Shown piece after piece: positions 38,783 through 47,493 of a stretch of DNA of 64,000 nt. Location: NCBI RefSeq assembly GCF_900116515.1, contig NZ_FPBA01000013.1, positions 83,078-147,077 on the forward strand. Reading direction: 5' to 3'. The translations under genes were made by a program, and so were the position numbers. The DNA comes from Geodermatophilus amargosae (GTDB lineage Bacteria > Actinomycetota > Actinomycetes > Mycobacteriales > Geodermatophilaceae). The notes under the pieces were generated by a model, which was given only the letters and a program-made list of their open reading frames with translations, did no database searches and had not been told where the DNA came from. How positions within the stretch are numbered: the stretch's first letter is position 1; the number at the start of each line of letters is the position of its first letter.

Positions 38783-39997
38783 TCAGGGAGCCGGGGCCGG
38801 CTCCTCCGGTGCTGTGCACGCCGGGACGGTCGCCGCGGGGGACTCCGCCGGCGCGGGGTCGGCTGGGGCGGCTGCTTCCGTGGCCAGCGCCGGGTCGTCG
38901 ACCGCAGTGCCGTCGGCCGCTGCCGGGTCGACGGGGTCCTCGCACGCCGGGGCGACCAAAGGCTGCTCCGCGACCGGCTCCTCCACGGGGGGCTGCTCTG
39001 CGGCCGGGGGCTCCTCGATTGGTGGTTGCTCCGTGGACGGCTGGCTCGCTGGGGGCTCCTCGACTGGCGGCTGCTCAGGCGGGGGCTGCTCGACGGGAGG
39101 CTGCGCGGCGGGCGGCTGCTCCGCTGGGGACTCCTCGACAGGAGGCTCCTCCGCCGGGGGCTGCTCAGTCGGGGGCTCTTCGGCGGGCGGCTGCTCCGCT
39201 GGGGGCTCCTCGACGGGAGCCTCTCCGACGGGAGGCTGCACAGCCGGGGGCTCTTCGACGGGAGGCTGCACGGCGGGCGGCTCCTCGACGGGAGGTTCCT
39301 CCACCGGGGGCTGCTCGGCCGGGGGTTCCTCGGCGGGCGGCTCCTCGGTCGGCGGCTGCTCGGCGGCCGGTGGTGCAGGCTCGGCCGGAGCGAGGGGTGC
39401 CGCGTCCGCCGGCGCCTCGGCAGGAGGCTGCTCGCTGGGCGGCTCTGTCACCGGCGGGGCCTCGGGAGCGGGTGCCTCGGGAGCGGGTGCCTCGGGAGCG
39501 GGCGCCTCCGGTGCGGGCGCCTTGGGTGCAGCAGCTTCGGGAGCAGGCGCCGCGGGGACCGGTTCGGCGGGAACGGGTGTTGGCGGGAGCGCGTCCGCGA
39601 GGGGCGGCTCGTCCACGGATCCATCCGTCGGGAACGCCTCCCCGAGGTGGGACTCGTCGAGCAGGAACGGGTCGAGGTCGTCGGGCGAGGCGGTCGACCC
39701 GCCGGCGTCCGGCAGCGGGCGCGGAGCAGATTCCGGCGCCCAGCCGTCCTCGAACCCGGGTGCGGTGACACCGATGCTCGGGAGCACCAGCGGGCCGGCC
39801 TCGTCCGCGGCCTCGCCCACCCGGGCCTCCGTGTGGGCGGCCTCCACTGCCGCCGACGAACGGCCCTCACCGGTGGCACCGGCGACCGGCGTGTCGGAGA
39901 CCGCGGCCATCGCGGCCACCATCCCGAGCGCGCACGCGCTCGCTCCGATGCCCGGGATGAACCGCGCGGACCGCACCCCGCGCCGCTTCCTGTCCAT
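38783..39997 (-). CDS. Secreted Pro/Glu-rich repeat protein
   Basis: The 404-residue protein has an N-terminal membrane-targeting helix with Lys/Arg (MDRKRRGVRSARFIPG) and ACALGMVAAMAAVSDTPVAGA. Residues 145-350 are almost all Pro, Glu, Gln and Ala, in units such as EEPPAEQPP, EEPPVEQPP and PAPEAPAPEA. The tail holds two cysteines, APACEDP and PACTAPEE. Such repeats form extended, rod-like spacers through the cell wall or bind partner proteins. The repeats differ in detail from unit to unit, so they are not recent slippage. No wall-sorting signal (LPxTG) is present. Function unknown. Confidence 0.8.
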   Translation of the reverse strand: MDRKRRGVRSARFIPGIGASACALGMVAAMAAVSDTPVAGATGEGRSSAAVEAAHTEARVGEAADEAGPLVLPSIGVTAPGFEDGWAPESAPRPLPDAGGSTASPDDLDPFLLDESHLGEAFPTDGSVDEPPLADALPPTPVPAEPVPAAPAPEAAAPKAPAPEAPAPEAPAPEAPAPEAPPVTEPPSEQPPAEAPADAAPLAPAEPAPPAAEQPPTEEPPAEEPPAEQPPVEEPPVEEPPAVQPPVEEPPAVQPPVGEAPVEEPPAEQPPAEEPPTEQPPAEEPPVEESPAEQPPAAQPPVEQPPPEQPPVEEPPASQPSTEQPPIEEPPAAEQPPVEEPVAEQPLVAPACEDPVDPAAADGTAVDDPALATEAAAPADPAPAESPAATVPACTAPEEPAPAP

Positions 39998-40224
39998 GTG
40001 CCCTTCCCCCTGAGCTGTCGGAAGGCCCGGCCCATCGTGTCCCGGACGGTTTCGTACGTCTACGGGCGTCGGAGTGGCGCCGGCACCGCGTGCGCGTGTC
40101 GCGGGTACGCCTCGCCGGAGGCCCGCGGGAGGCGCACCCGCCCGTCACCCCGGTCGCGGAGAACACCGACCTCCTGCACGGAACCGATCCGATCATGAAC
40201 TCCCGGGTGCCGCAGGGGACGGCG

Positions 40225-40692
40225 TCAGCGGCGGTCGCGACGGGCGATCTCCGCGCTGAGCGCCGTGGCGAACGCCGTCCACGCCGCATAGGGGAGAAGG
40301 GCCAGCCGGGCCGTGCGGTCGATCCGCGCGGAGCGCCGGGCGAGGTCGGCGGACGAGGAGGCGAGCAGCGCCGCCTCCGCCGCCGCCAGCGACGGCCGGC
40401 GCGCCCGGAAGAACGCCCACGGCCACCCGGCGTTGAGCACGAGGTTTCCCGCGAACGCCCGCGACCAGCTCCGCCGTCCGGCGCCGGCCCGCCGCAGCGT
40501 CCGGGTGCCGGCCGTGGCGAGGAGCGCGTAGAGCGCCGTCCACGGGATCCCGAACACCGGGCCGGGGGGCTGCCAGCGCGGCTCGTCCAGACGCCGGTAC
40601 CAGTCCGAGCCGACGTCGGTGCCCGCCGTGCCCACCAGCGCGGTGAGCACGACGGGCACGGTGGAGGAGACCAGGGGACCGGGGCGGCTCAT
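40225..40692 (-). CDS. TspO/MBR family membrane protein
   Basis: The protein is 155 residues from ATG 40692. TspO-type motifs are WYRRLDEPRWQPPGPVFGIPWTALYALLATAGTRTL, NLVLNAGWPWAFFRARRPSLAAAEAALL and LPYAAWTAFATALS, with the Trp/Tyr/Pro clusters that line the porphyrin pocket. There are about five helices. The family binds tetrapyrroles and photodegrades or senses them. The gene is followed by the ABC-2-like membrane gene on the same strand, 23 bases upstream of it in transcription order, so the two may be co-transcribed from the TetR-controlled promoter. Confidence 0.88.
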   Translation of the reverse strand: MSRPGPLVSSTVPVVLTALVGTAGTDVGSDWYRRLDEPRWQPPGPVFGIPWTALYALLATAGTRTLRRAGAGRRSWSRAFAGNLVLNAGWPWAFFRARRPSLAAAEAALLASSSADLARRSARIDRTARLALLPYAAWTAFATALSAEIARRDRR

Positions 40693-40715
40693 CCCGGGAG
40701 CACGGTCCCCGCCGC

Positions 40716-41732
40716 TCAGACGGGCACGGCCTCCCGCTCGACGGGGACCGGCCTCGCGGGTCGGGACCGGCGGGCGCGGGCGGCGCCGGTACCGACGAGC
40801 GCCAGGCCCGCGAGGCACCAGACGCCGAGGACGAGCAGCGCCGAGCCGGCGCCCGCACCGTCGAACCACGAGGTGGCCCTCAGCAGCGTTCCGGTCGCAC
40901 CCGGCGGCAGCCACTGGCCCACGGCACCCCAGGCGCCGGGCAGCAGCTCCGGCGCGCCGGCCAGTCCGGACAGCGGGTTGCCGAGCAGCACCGTCGTCGC
41001 CGCGCCGAGTGCCAGCCCGGGCGTGCCCAGCAGCTCGTGCAGGCCGAGCAGCACCAGGGCGGTCGCCGCGATGCCGAGCGCCACCACGCCCGACGTCGTC
41101 CACCACGAGGCCTCGACCGACCCGAGCCAGGTGCCCAGGACGGTCGCGGTCACCATGCCGCCGGCCACCGCTGCGGCGAGCACCGTGGCGATCCGCCGTC
41201 CGCGGCTGCGGACCAGGCGCGAGGTGAGTCCTGCGGTGACGATGCCGCCCAGCGCGAGCGGCAGGGCGGCGGCGGCCAGGCCGGCGCCGCGGGGGTCGGC
41301 TTCCGGAGCGGGGACGACGTCCTCGACCGGCACCGGTGCGCCGGTCGCCGCGCCGAGGCCGGCCGCGACCTGGCGCAGGGAGTTGGCGACGGTGGGGGAG
41401 GCGGCGGAGGCGACGAGGAGCCGCGGGCCGGAGGCGTCGACGACGACCGCCCCGTAGACCTCACGGTCCTCGATCGCCGACCGGGCGGCGGCCTCGTCGT
41501 CGACCGGCCGGACGTCGAAGGCGCCGGGGGAGGCGGTGTCGAGGGCGGCGGTCACCTGGGCGGTGGCAGGCGGCGGCCCAGCGACGGCGAGCGGGAGGTC
41601 GTGCGGCGCCGAGCGGACGGCGAACCAGGCGAAGGCCGTGAGCACGACGGTGAGCAGGACGGCGACCGCGGCGGTCACGACCAGGACTGCGCGGGCGGCG
41701 GGGGGAGCCGCGGGCTCCGGGGAGGCGGACAT
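40716..41732 (-). CDS. ABC-2/YhgE-like membrane protein
   Basis: The 338-residue protein starts at ATG 41732. One N-terminal helix is followed by an extracytoplasmic domain of about 130 residues. Five more helices then include LPLALGGIVTAGLTSRLV, GVVALGIAATALVLLGLHELLG and GSALLVLGVWCLAGLALVG. This layout is that of the YhgE/Pip and ABC-2 permease group, found without an ATPase in many actinobacterial TetR-controlled loci. Family members are associated with solvent or membrane-stress tolerance and phage infection. It is divergent from a TetR gene with two dyads between them, so repression is expected. Confidence 0.75.
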   Translation of the reverse strand: MSASPEPAAPPAARAVLVVTAAVAVLLTVVLTAFAWFAVRSAPHDLPLAVAGPPPATAQVTAALDTASPGAFDVRPVDDEAAARSAIEDREVYGAVVVDASGPRLLVASAASPTVANSLRQVAAGLGAATGAPVPVEDVVPAPEADPRGAGLAAAALPLALGGIVTAGLTSRLVRSRGRRIATVLAAAVAGGMVTATVLGTWLGSVEASWWTTSGVVALGIAATALVLLGLHELLGTPGLALGAATTVLLGNPLSGLAGAPELLPGAWGAVGQWLPPGATGTLLRATSWFDGAGAGSALLVLGVWCLAGLALVGTGAARARRSRPARPVPVEREAVPV

Positions 41733-41752
41733 GTGGACCACTCCAGTAAAAC

Positions 41753-41818
41753 GAAGGACCGTTCGCTTACTCGGTCGAGTGTGGACCCGCCCCTGCACCG
41801 CGTCAAGAACGATCGTTC
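41753..41818. promoter_or_regulatory. Two TetR operator dyads
   Basis: GAACGATCGTTC at 41807-41818 is a perfect 12-bp palindrome, and GAAGGACCGTTC at 41753-41764 is its near copy (10 of 12). They lie 52 and 11 bases from the two divergent starts, both followed by CGCTT. The arrangement suggests that the TetR protein represses both directions, one operator for each promoter. Confidence 0.7.
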
Positions 41819-41834
41819 GCTTTATGGTGGCTTA

Positions 41835-42449
41835 GTGCCCCGCGTATCCGAGTCGCACCTCGCCGCCCGTCGCGACCAGATCCTCGACGCCGCCACCACC
41901 CGCTTCGCCGCGAACGGTTTCCAGGCGACCGGCATGGCCGACGTCATCGCCGCGTCCGGGCTGTCGGCGGGCGCCGTCTACCGCTACTTCCGCAGCAAGG
42001 ACGAGCTGATCGCGGCGATCGTCGAGCGGGTGGTGGGTGAGGCGGCGGCGCGTTTCGAGGTGCTGCTGCAGCAGGAGCCGGTGCCGGATCCCGCCGCGGC
42101 CGTGGCCACCGCCGTCCGGATGGTCGCCGACGTGGCCGGGCGCGGGCAGGTCGACCTCACCCGGGTCGCCGTCCAGGCGTGGGGTGAGGCGTTGCGCAAC
42201 CCCGAGGTGCACGCCGTCGTCGACCGGGCCTACCGGACGATCCGCGGGTTCTTCGTCGAGGTCGTGCGGCGGGGACAGCAGGCCGGGACCATCCCGGCCG
42301 ACGCCGACCCGCTGCACCTCGGGGCGACGATGCTGTCCGCGGTCCTCGGCTTCCTCCTCCAGCGGCTGCTGCTGGCCGACCTCGACCCGGCCGCCTACAC
42401 CGAGGCGCTGCGGGTCTCCTGGGTCGGCACACCCGCTGCCGGCGGATAG
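41835..42449 (+). CDS. TetR-family regulator of the divergent membrane protein
   Basis: The protein is 204 residues from GTG 41835, possibly leaderless as no ribosome site precedes it. The helix-turn-helix is GMADVIAASGLSAGAVYRYFRSKDELIAAIVER. The C-terminal ligand domain is of the typical AcrR length and ends in VSWVGTPAAGG. The perfect palindrome at 41807-41818 lies in front of its own start and a near copy serves the divergent membrane gene. The 3' end overlaps the convergent EamA gene by 55 bases. Confidence 0.88.
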   Translation: MPRVSESHLAARRDQILDAATTRFAANGFQATGMADVIAASGLSAGAVYRYFRSKDELIAAIVERVVGEAAARFEVLLQQEPVPDPAAAVATAVRMVADVAGRGQVDLTRVAVQAWGEALRNPEVHAVVDRAYRTIRGFFVEVVRRGQQAGTIPADADPLHLGATMLSAVLGFLLQRLLLADLDPAAYTEALRVSWVGTPAAGG

Positions 42450-43324
42450 GAGCGCGGGGGCCGGCTGCCCACCAGCACGCCGACGACCACGAGCACGCCG
42501 CAGGCCAGCTCGACCGGGGGCGTGCGCTCGCCGAGGAACAGCCAGGACGCGCCCGTGCCGACGACGGGAACGAGCATCGAGAACGGCGCGACCGTGCCCG
42601 AGGGGTGCCGGCTCATCAGCGCCGTCCAGATGCCCGAGCCGAGCAGCGTGGCGACGACGACGGTGAACAGCAGGCCGGCCAGCGCGAGCACGCCCTGCCG
42701 GGTGTCGAGCGTCGTCAACGACGTGCCGATGCGGGCGGGCCCTTCCGTGGCGAGGGAGAGGGCGAGCATCGGCAGCGGTGGCACGACGGTCATCCAGAGC
42801 ATCAGCCGGAACGGCCGGGCCGGGCGCGCCTGCCGGTTGCACAGGTTGCCCAGCGCCCAGCCCAGGCCGCCGCACAGTGTCAGGACCACCGGCAGCAGCG
42901 TGGCCCCACCGTCCAGCCCGGCCCGGTGGACGGCGATGCCGGCCAGGCCCGCGACGGCGAGGCCGACCCCCGCCGCCTGCCGTGCGCTCAGCCGCTCGTG
43001 CAGCAGCAGCCCGGCGAGGACGACGGTGAACGGCGCCGAGGACTGCAGCACCAGCGAGGCGAGCCCGGTCGGCATGCCGGTGTCCATGGCGACGTAGAGG
43101 AAGACGAACTGCAGGACGCCGAAGCCGGCGCCGTACCCGAGGACCCAGCGCCACGGGACGCCCGGGCGCGGCACGAACAGCACGGTCGGGACGGCGATGA
43201 CCGCGAAGCGCAGCGCCACGAGGAAGAAGGGCGGGAACTGCTCGAGCGACAGGTGGATCGCCAGGAAGTTCAGGCCCCAGACGACGGCCACGACGAGGGC
43301 GAGCAGGCGGTCGCGGGTGGGCAC
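42395..43324 (-). CDS. EamA/DMT-family transporter
   Basis: The 309-residue protein has ten hydrophobic helices in two EamA halves. The first begins RLLALVVAVVWGLNFLAIHLSLEQFPPF, the second LCGGLGWALGNLCNRQA, and the end has GTGASWLFLGERTPPVELACGVLVVVGV. Transporters of this kind export amino acids or metabolites, like YedA and RhtA. The divergent LysR gene, 72 bases away, is the likely regulator. The cargo is not deducible. Confidence 0.88.
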   Translation of the reverse strand: MPTRDRLLALVVAVVWGLNFLAIHLSLEQFPPFFLVALRFAVIAVPTVLFVPRPGVPWRWVLGYGAGFGVLQFVFLYVAMDTGMPTGLASLVLQSSAPFTVVLAGLLLHERLSARQAAGVGLAVAGLAGIAVHRAGLDGGATLLPVVLTLCGGLGWALGNLCNRQARPARPFRLMLWMTVVPPLPMLALSLATEGPARIGTSLTTLDTRQGVLALAGLLFTVVVATLLGSGIWTALMSRHPSGTVAPFSMLVPVVGTGASWLFLGERTPPVELACGVLVVVGVLVGSRPPRSYPPAAGVPTQETRSASV

Positions 43325-43370
43325 GGCGCCGAGCCTCCCCGGGCCGACGCGTCAACACCAGCGAAGAGTC

Positions 43371-43387
43371 CTGCATCGAGGATGTAG
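43371..43387. promoter_or_regulatory. LysR-type T-N11-A dyad
   Basis: The imperfect inverted repeat CTGCATC-GAG-GATGTAG (six of seven pairs) lies nine bases before the LysR start, between the LysR and EamA genes. It has the T-N11-A shape that LysR-type regulators bind. It could bring about autoregulation and activation of the transporter gene. Confidence 0.5.
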
Positions 43388-43396
43388 CGTTGCTTC

Positions 43397-44302
43397 ATGG
43401 ACGTGCGGGCGCTGGAGACCCTGCGGACGGTGCGCAGCCAGGGCGGCGTCGCGGCCGCGGCCGCCGTCCTGCACCTGACGCCCTCGGCGGTCTCCCAGCA
43501 GCTCGCGTCGCTGTCCCGGGAGGCCGGCGTCGCGCTCACCGAGCGAGTGGGCCGCGGACTGCGGCTGACCGCGGCCGGCGACGCCCTCGCCGACGCCGCC
43601 GTCGACGTGGCGGTCGCCGTCGAGCGGGCGCGGGCGGCCTGCTCGGTGTTCCTCGACCGGCCGGAGGGCACGGTCCGCGTCTCGGCGTTCCAGAGCGGCG
43701 CCCGGCTGCTCCTGCCCCCGCTGCTCACCCGGGTCGCGACGCTCGGCGGCATCACCGTGGAGTGCTCCGACGAGGACGTCGCGCTCGACGACTTTCCCGC
43801 GCTCACCGACCGGGTCGACGTCGTCGTCGCCCACCGGCCCGACGGCGCGCAGTGGCCGGCCTCGGGGCTGCGCGTCGTCCTGCTGCTGCGCGAGCCGCTC
43901 GACGTCGCCGTGCCCCGCGACCACCCGCTGGCCGGCCGCGACCGGATCTCGGCCGGGGACCTCGACGACGAGGACTGGATCGCCGTGCGCGAGGGCTTCC
44001 CCGTGGCGACCGTGCTCGGTGCCGTGGCCGCGGCGTCCGGGACGGCGCCGCGGATCGTGCACCGGATCAACGACTTCTCCATCGCCGAGGCGCTGGTCGC
44101 CGCCGGCCACGGCGTCTCGCTGCTGCCCCGGTTCACCGGCGGCGGCCACCCCGGCGTCCGGCTGGTGCCGCTGGCGGGCGTGCGGGCCGGGCGGACCGTG
44201 GACGCGCTGATGCGGCCGGACACCGCCGAGCGGCTCGTCGTCCGCCGGGTGCTCGACGCGCTGGTAGCCGTCGCCGCCGAGGCCTCGAACGCGGAGCGCT
44301 GA
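43397..44302 (+). CDS. LysR-family regulator
   Basis: The 301-residue protein begins MDVRALETLRTVRSQGGVAAAAAVLHLTPSAVSQQLASLSREAGVAL, a clear LysR helix-turn-helix, followed by an effector domain with GTVRVSAFQSGARLLLPPLL and EALVAAGHGVSLLPRF. The layout matches regulators paired with amino-acid or metabolite exporters. It is divergent from an EamA transporter gene with a T-N11-A site between them. The ligand is unknown; the exporter's cargo would be the obvious co-inducer. Confidence 0.9.
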   Translation: MDVRALETLRTVRSQGGVAAAAAVLHLTPSAVSQQLASLSREAGVALTERVGRGLRLTAAGDALADAAVDVAVAVERARAACSVFLDRPEGTVRVSAFQSGARLLLPPLLTRVATLGGITVECSDEDVALDDFPALTDRVDVVVAHRPDGAQWPASGLRVVLLLREPLDVAVPRDHPLAGRDRISAGDLDDEDWIAVREGFPVATVLGAVAAASGTAPRIVHRINDFSIAEALVAAGHGVSLLPRFTGGGHPGVRLVPLAGVRAGRTVDALMRPDTAERLVVRRVLDALVAVAAEASNAER

Positions 44303-44308
44303 CCGCCG

Positions 44309-45163
44309 TCAGGGCTTCCAGCTGTGCAGACCGGTGGCTCGGCGGACGGCGGCCGACGCGACCCGGTAGGGGATCTTGTTGAGGACCGCGGCCATGCGGG
44401 CGTCCGGCCCGACCTGCACACGGAACGCCGGGCGGCGTGCCGTCAGCGCGCGCGCGACGGCGCGGGCCACCTCGCGAGGGTCGCGCGAGCGGGGGAGGTG
44501 CTGCTCCTCGACGAAGCGCTCCACGGCCTGCAGCAGGCCGGCGTAGGGGCTGTCCGGCGGCGTGAGGCGCGGCGTCGTCGCCCAGATCGTGGTGTCGTAG
44601 TTGCCCGGCTCCACCAGGACCACCCGGACGCCGAACGGCTCCACCTCGTAGGCCAGCGACTCCGCCCAGCCCTCGAGCGCCCACTTCGACGCGCAGTACA
44701 GCGACAGGGCGGGGTTGCCGTAGCGCGCGGAGTCGCTGGAGACGAGGACCAGCCGCCCGGACCGCTGCCGCCGCATGACCGGCAGGACCAGCTGGGTCAT
44801 CCGCATCGCGCCGAACAGGTTGGTGTCCAGGACGCGGCGCCACTCCTCCTCGTCGGTGTCCTCGAACGCGCCTCCGCTCGCGGTGCCGGCGTTGCTGACG
44901 AGCGCGTCCAGCCGGCCGCCGGTCAGCTCGAGCGCCTCCTTGACGCCGCGCTGGGCCGACTCGGCGTCGGTGACGTCGAGCTGGACGACATCGAGTGGCG
45001 CCAGTCCGGCCTCGCGGGTGCGCGCGTCGAGGGCGGCGCGCCTGCCGGGGTCACGCATCGAGGCGACGACGTGCCAGCCGCGGCCGGCGAGCTCGACGGC
45101 GGTCTCCAGGCCGAGCCCGGAGGAACACCCGGTGATCAGGACGGTCCGCTGCTCGTTGTCCAC
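44309..45163 (-). CDS. Short-chain dehydrogenase/reductase
   Basis: The protein is 284 residues from GTG 45163; another in-frame GTG at 45172 is possible. The NAD(P) motif is LITGCSSGLGLETA; the catalytic Tyr and Lys are in SLYCASKWALEG, with Ser in LVLVSSDSARYG. It has the classical SDR length plus a longer C-terminal region that ends with GLHSWKP. The substrate of this large family cannot be inferred. It is convergent with the LysR gene, only six bases apart, and divergent from the HelR gene. Confidence 0.88.
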   Translation of the reverse strand: MDNEQRTVLITGCSSGLGLETAVELAGRGWHVVASMRDPGRRAALDARTREAGLAPLDVVQLDVTDAESAQRGVKEALELTGGRLDALVSNAGTASGGAFEDTDEEEWRRVLDTNLFGAMRMTQLVLPVMRRQRSGRLVLVSSDSARYGNPALSLYCASKWALEGWAESLAYEVEPFGVRVVLVEPGNYDTTIWATTPRLTPPDSPYAGLLQAVERFVEEQHLPRSRDPREVARAVARALTARRPAFRVQVGPDARMAAVLNKIPYRVASAAVRRATGLHSWKP

Positions 45164-45249
45164 GCCAACCACATCGGCAGGGTGACAGCCGGACCGGACG
45201 GGGACGGCGGGGGACCCCTCTCTCGCCACCTCAACGTATAGCGCGTGCG

Positions 45250-45268
45250 GGGGCTTGCGGCAAGACCC
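45250..45268. promoter_or_regulatory. Rifamycin-associated element (RAE)
   Basis: The 19-base dyad GGGGCTTGCGGCAAGACCC lies 25 bases in front of the HelR start. It agrees with the RAE consensus known in actinobacteria upstream of rifamycin-inactivating enzymes and HelR; only base 16 differs from the form I recall. It should mediate induction by rifamycins. Confidence 0.85.
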
Positions 45269-45293
45269 GGGTCGGGGCCCAGACTCGCCCGCC

Positions 45294-47450
45294 GTGAGCT
45301 CCGTGAGTCCCCTGAGCACCAGCGTGTTCGACCTCCCCGAGAACCTCGCCGCGAAGGCCGACCCGGTCCTGGTCGCCCGCGACGAGGAGCACTTCGCGGC
45401 CGTGACGGAGAGCCTCCGGCGGTCGATCGCCGACCTGTCCGACCGCCTCGACGCCGAACGCCGGGCGCCCGGCGGCACCGGCCAGGAGGCGCTGGACCGC
45501 GACCTGGAGGTCCACCGGCTGACCGCGCGGCTGCGCGCGCTGCGCCGCTTCGGCCTGGATCTGTGCCTCGGGCGCATCGTCGGCGCGGACGACGGCGAGC
45601 CCGTGTACGTCGGGCGGCTCGGCCTCACCGACGGCGCGGGCCGGCGGCTGCTCGTCGACTGGCGCTCGCCCGCGGCCGAGCCGTTCTTCGCGGCGACCCA
45701 CGCCGACCCGATGGGGCTGGCCAGTCGCCGTCGCTACCGCTGGACCCGCGGCCGGGTCACCGACTACTGGGACGAGGTGTTCACCCCCGACGCACTCGAG
45801 GGGCACGCCGCGCTCGATGACCAGTCGGCGTTCATCGCCAGCCTCGGCGGCAACCGCTCGGCCCGGATGCGCGACGTCCTCGGCACCATCCAGGCCGACC
45901 AGGACGCGATCATCCGCGCGGGGTCGGCCGGCGCCCTCGTCGTCGACGGCGGCCCGGGGACCGGCAAGACCGTCGTCGCGCTGCACCGGACGGCCTACCT
46001 GCTGTACGCCGACTCCCGGCTCGGGCACCGCCGGGGCGGGGTGCTGTTCGTCGGTCCGCACGAGCCCTACCTGGCGTACGTGTCCGACGTGCTCCCCAGC
46101 CTCGGCGAGGAGGGCGTACAGACCTGCACCCTGCGCGACCTCGTGCCCGAGGGGGCCGCGGCGGTGGCCGAGACCGATCCCGACGTGGCCCGTCTGAAGT
46201 CGTCCGCGGACCTGGTGGAGGCGATCGAGGCGGCGGTCGCCTTCTCCGAGGAGCCGCCTGCCAAGGGGATGACCGTCGAGACCCCGTGGACCGACGTCTG
46301 GCTGAGCCCCGAGGACTGGGCCGAGGCGTTCGAGGCGCGTGAACCGGGGACCCCGCACAACGAGGCGCGCGAGCAGGTCTGGGAGCAGCTGCTCACCATC
46401 CTGGTCGACGCGCACGACGACGACGTCGAGCCCGAGCTGGTCCGCAGGGCGCTGCAGCAGGACCGGCAGCTGCGCGCGACCTTCACCGACGCGTGGCCGC
46501 TGCTGGAGGCGGCCGACGTCGTCGCGGACCTGTGGTCGGTCCCCGCCTACCTGCGCAGGTGCGCTCCCTGGCTCGGCGCCGAGGACGTCCGGCGGCTGCA
46601 GCGGCCGGACCCCCGGGCGTGGACGGTGTCGGACCTGCCGCTGCTGGACGCGGCGCGGCACCGGGTCGGCGACCCGGAGGTGGCCCGGCGCCGGCGCCGG
46701 GCCGACGCCACCGTGGCCGCCGAGCGCGACCGGATGTCCGACGTCATCGACCGGCTGCTCGAGGCCGACGACGACGGCCTGGGTCTGGTGCAGAGCCTGC
46801 GCCAGCAGGACCTCCGGGACGCGCTGGTCGACGACGCCGCGCTGCCCACCGCCGACCCGGACGCCCTCGCCGGCCCGTTCGCGCACGTGGTCGTGGACGA
46901 GGCGCAGGAGCTGACCGACGCGGAGTGGCAGATGCTCCTGCTCCGCTGCCCCTCGCGCAGCTTCACCATCGTCGGCGACCGCGCCCAGGCGAGGCACGGG
47001 TTCTCCGAGTCGTGGCAGGAGCGGCTGGAGCGGATCGGGCTCGACCGGGTGACGGTGGCCTCGCTGACGATCAACTACCGGACGCCGGAGGAGGTCATGG
47101 CGGAGGCCGAGCCGGTCATCCGGGCCGCGCTGCCCGACGCCAACGTGCCGACGTCGATCCGCAGCAGCGGGCTCCCGGTCGTGCACGCGCCCGCGTCGGA
47201 GCGGGACGCGGTCCTCGACGCCTGGCTCACCGCGCACGCCGAGGGGATCGCCTGCGTCATCGGCGACCCGACGTTCCGGGCGACGTCGCGCGTGCGGTCG
47301 CTGACCCCGGTGCTGTCCAAGGGGCTGGAGTTCGACCTGGTCGTCCTCGTGGACCCTGAGACGTTCGGGGAGGGCATCGAGGGGGCGGTCGACCGCTACG
47401 TCGCGATGACCCGCGCGACCTCGCAGCTCGTCGTCCTCACCAGCTCCTGA
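45294..47450 (+). CDS. helR: HelR: RNA polymerase-dissociating helicase-like ATPase
   Basis: The protein is 718 residues from GTG 45294; another GTG at 45255 would overlap the RAE. It has the UvrD/HelD-like layout: an N-terminal anti-parallel coiled coil (about 20-85), Walker A GGPGTGKT at about 219-226, a helical 1B-like insertion, then VVVDEAQELTDAEWQML (motif II), GDRAQARHGF (motif III) and a motif with YVAMTRATSQLVVL at the end. HelD-type proteins load on RNA polymerase and remove stalled complexes; HelR gives tolerance to rifamycins by displacing the drug. The RAE directly upstream supports HelR over ordinary HelD. The end of the protein is intact. Confidence 0.93.
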   Translation: MSSVSPLSTSVFDLPENLAAKADPVLVARDEEHFAAVTESLRRSIADLSDRLDAERRAPGGTGQEALDRDLEVHRLTARLRALRRFGLDLCLGRIVGADDGEPVYVGRLGLTDGAGRRLLVDWRSPAAEPFFAATHADPMGLASRRRYRWTRGRVTDYWDEVFTPDALEGHAALDDQSAFIASLGGNRSARMRDVLGTIQADQDAIIRAGSAGALVVDGGPGTGKTVVALHRTAYLLYADSRLGHRRGGVLFVGPHEPYLAYVSDVLPSLGEEGVQTCTLRDLVPEGAAAVAETDPDVARLKSSADLVEAIEAAVAFSEEPPAKGMTVETPWTDVWLSPEDWAEAFEAREPGTPHNEAREQVWEQLLTILVDAHDDDVEPELVRRALQQDRQLRATFTDAWPLLEAADVVADLWSVPAYLRRCAPWLGAEDVRRLQRPDPRAWTVSDLPLLDAARHRVGDPEVARRRRRADATVAAERDRMSDVIDRLLEADDDGLGLVQSLRQQDLRDALVDDAALPTADPDALAGPFAHVVVDEAQELTDAEWQMLLLRCPSRSFTIVGDRAQARHGFSESWQERLERIGLDRVTVASLTINYRTPEEVMAEAEPVIRAALPDANVPTSIRSSGLPVVHAPASERDAVLDAWLTAHAEGIACVIGDPTFRATSRVRSLTPVLSKGLEFDLVVLVDPETFGEGIEGAVDRYVAMTRATSQLVVLTSS

Positions 47451-47493
47451 CGTCGGGCGTGCCGGGTCCGACGGGAGGCCGGAGACTGGCGCC

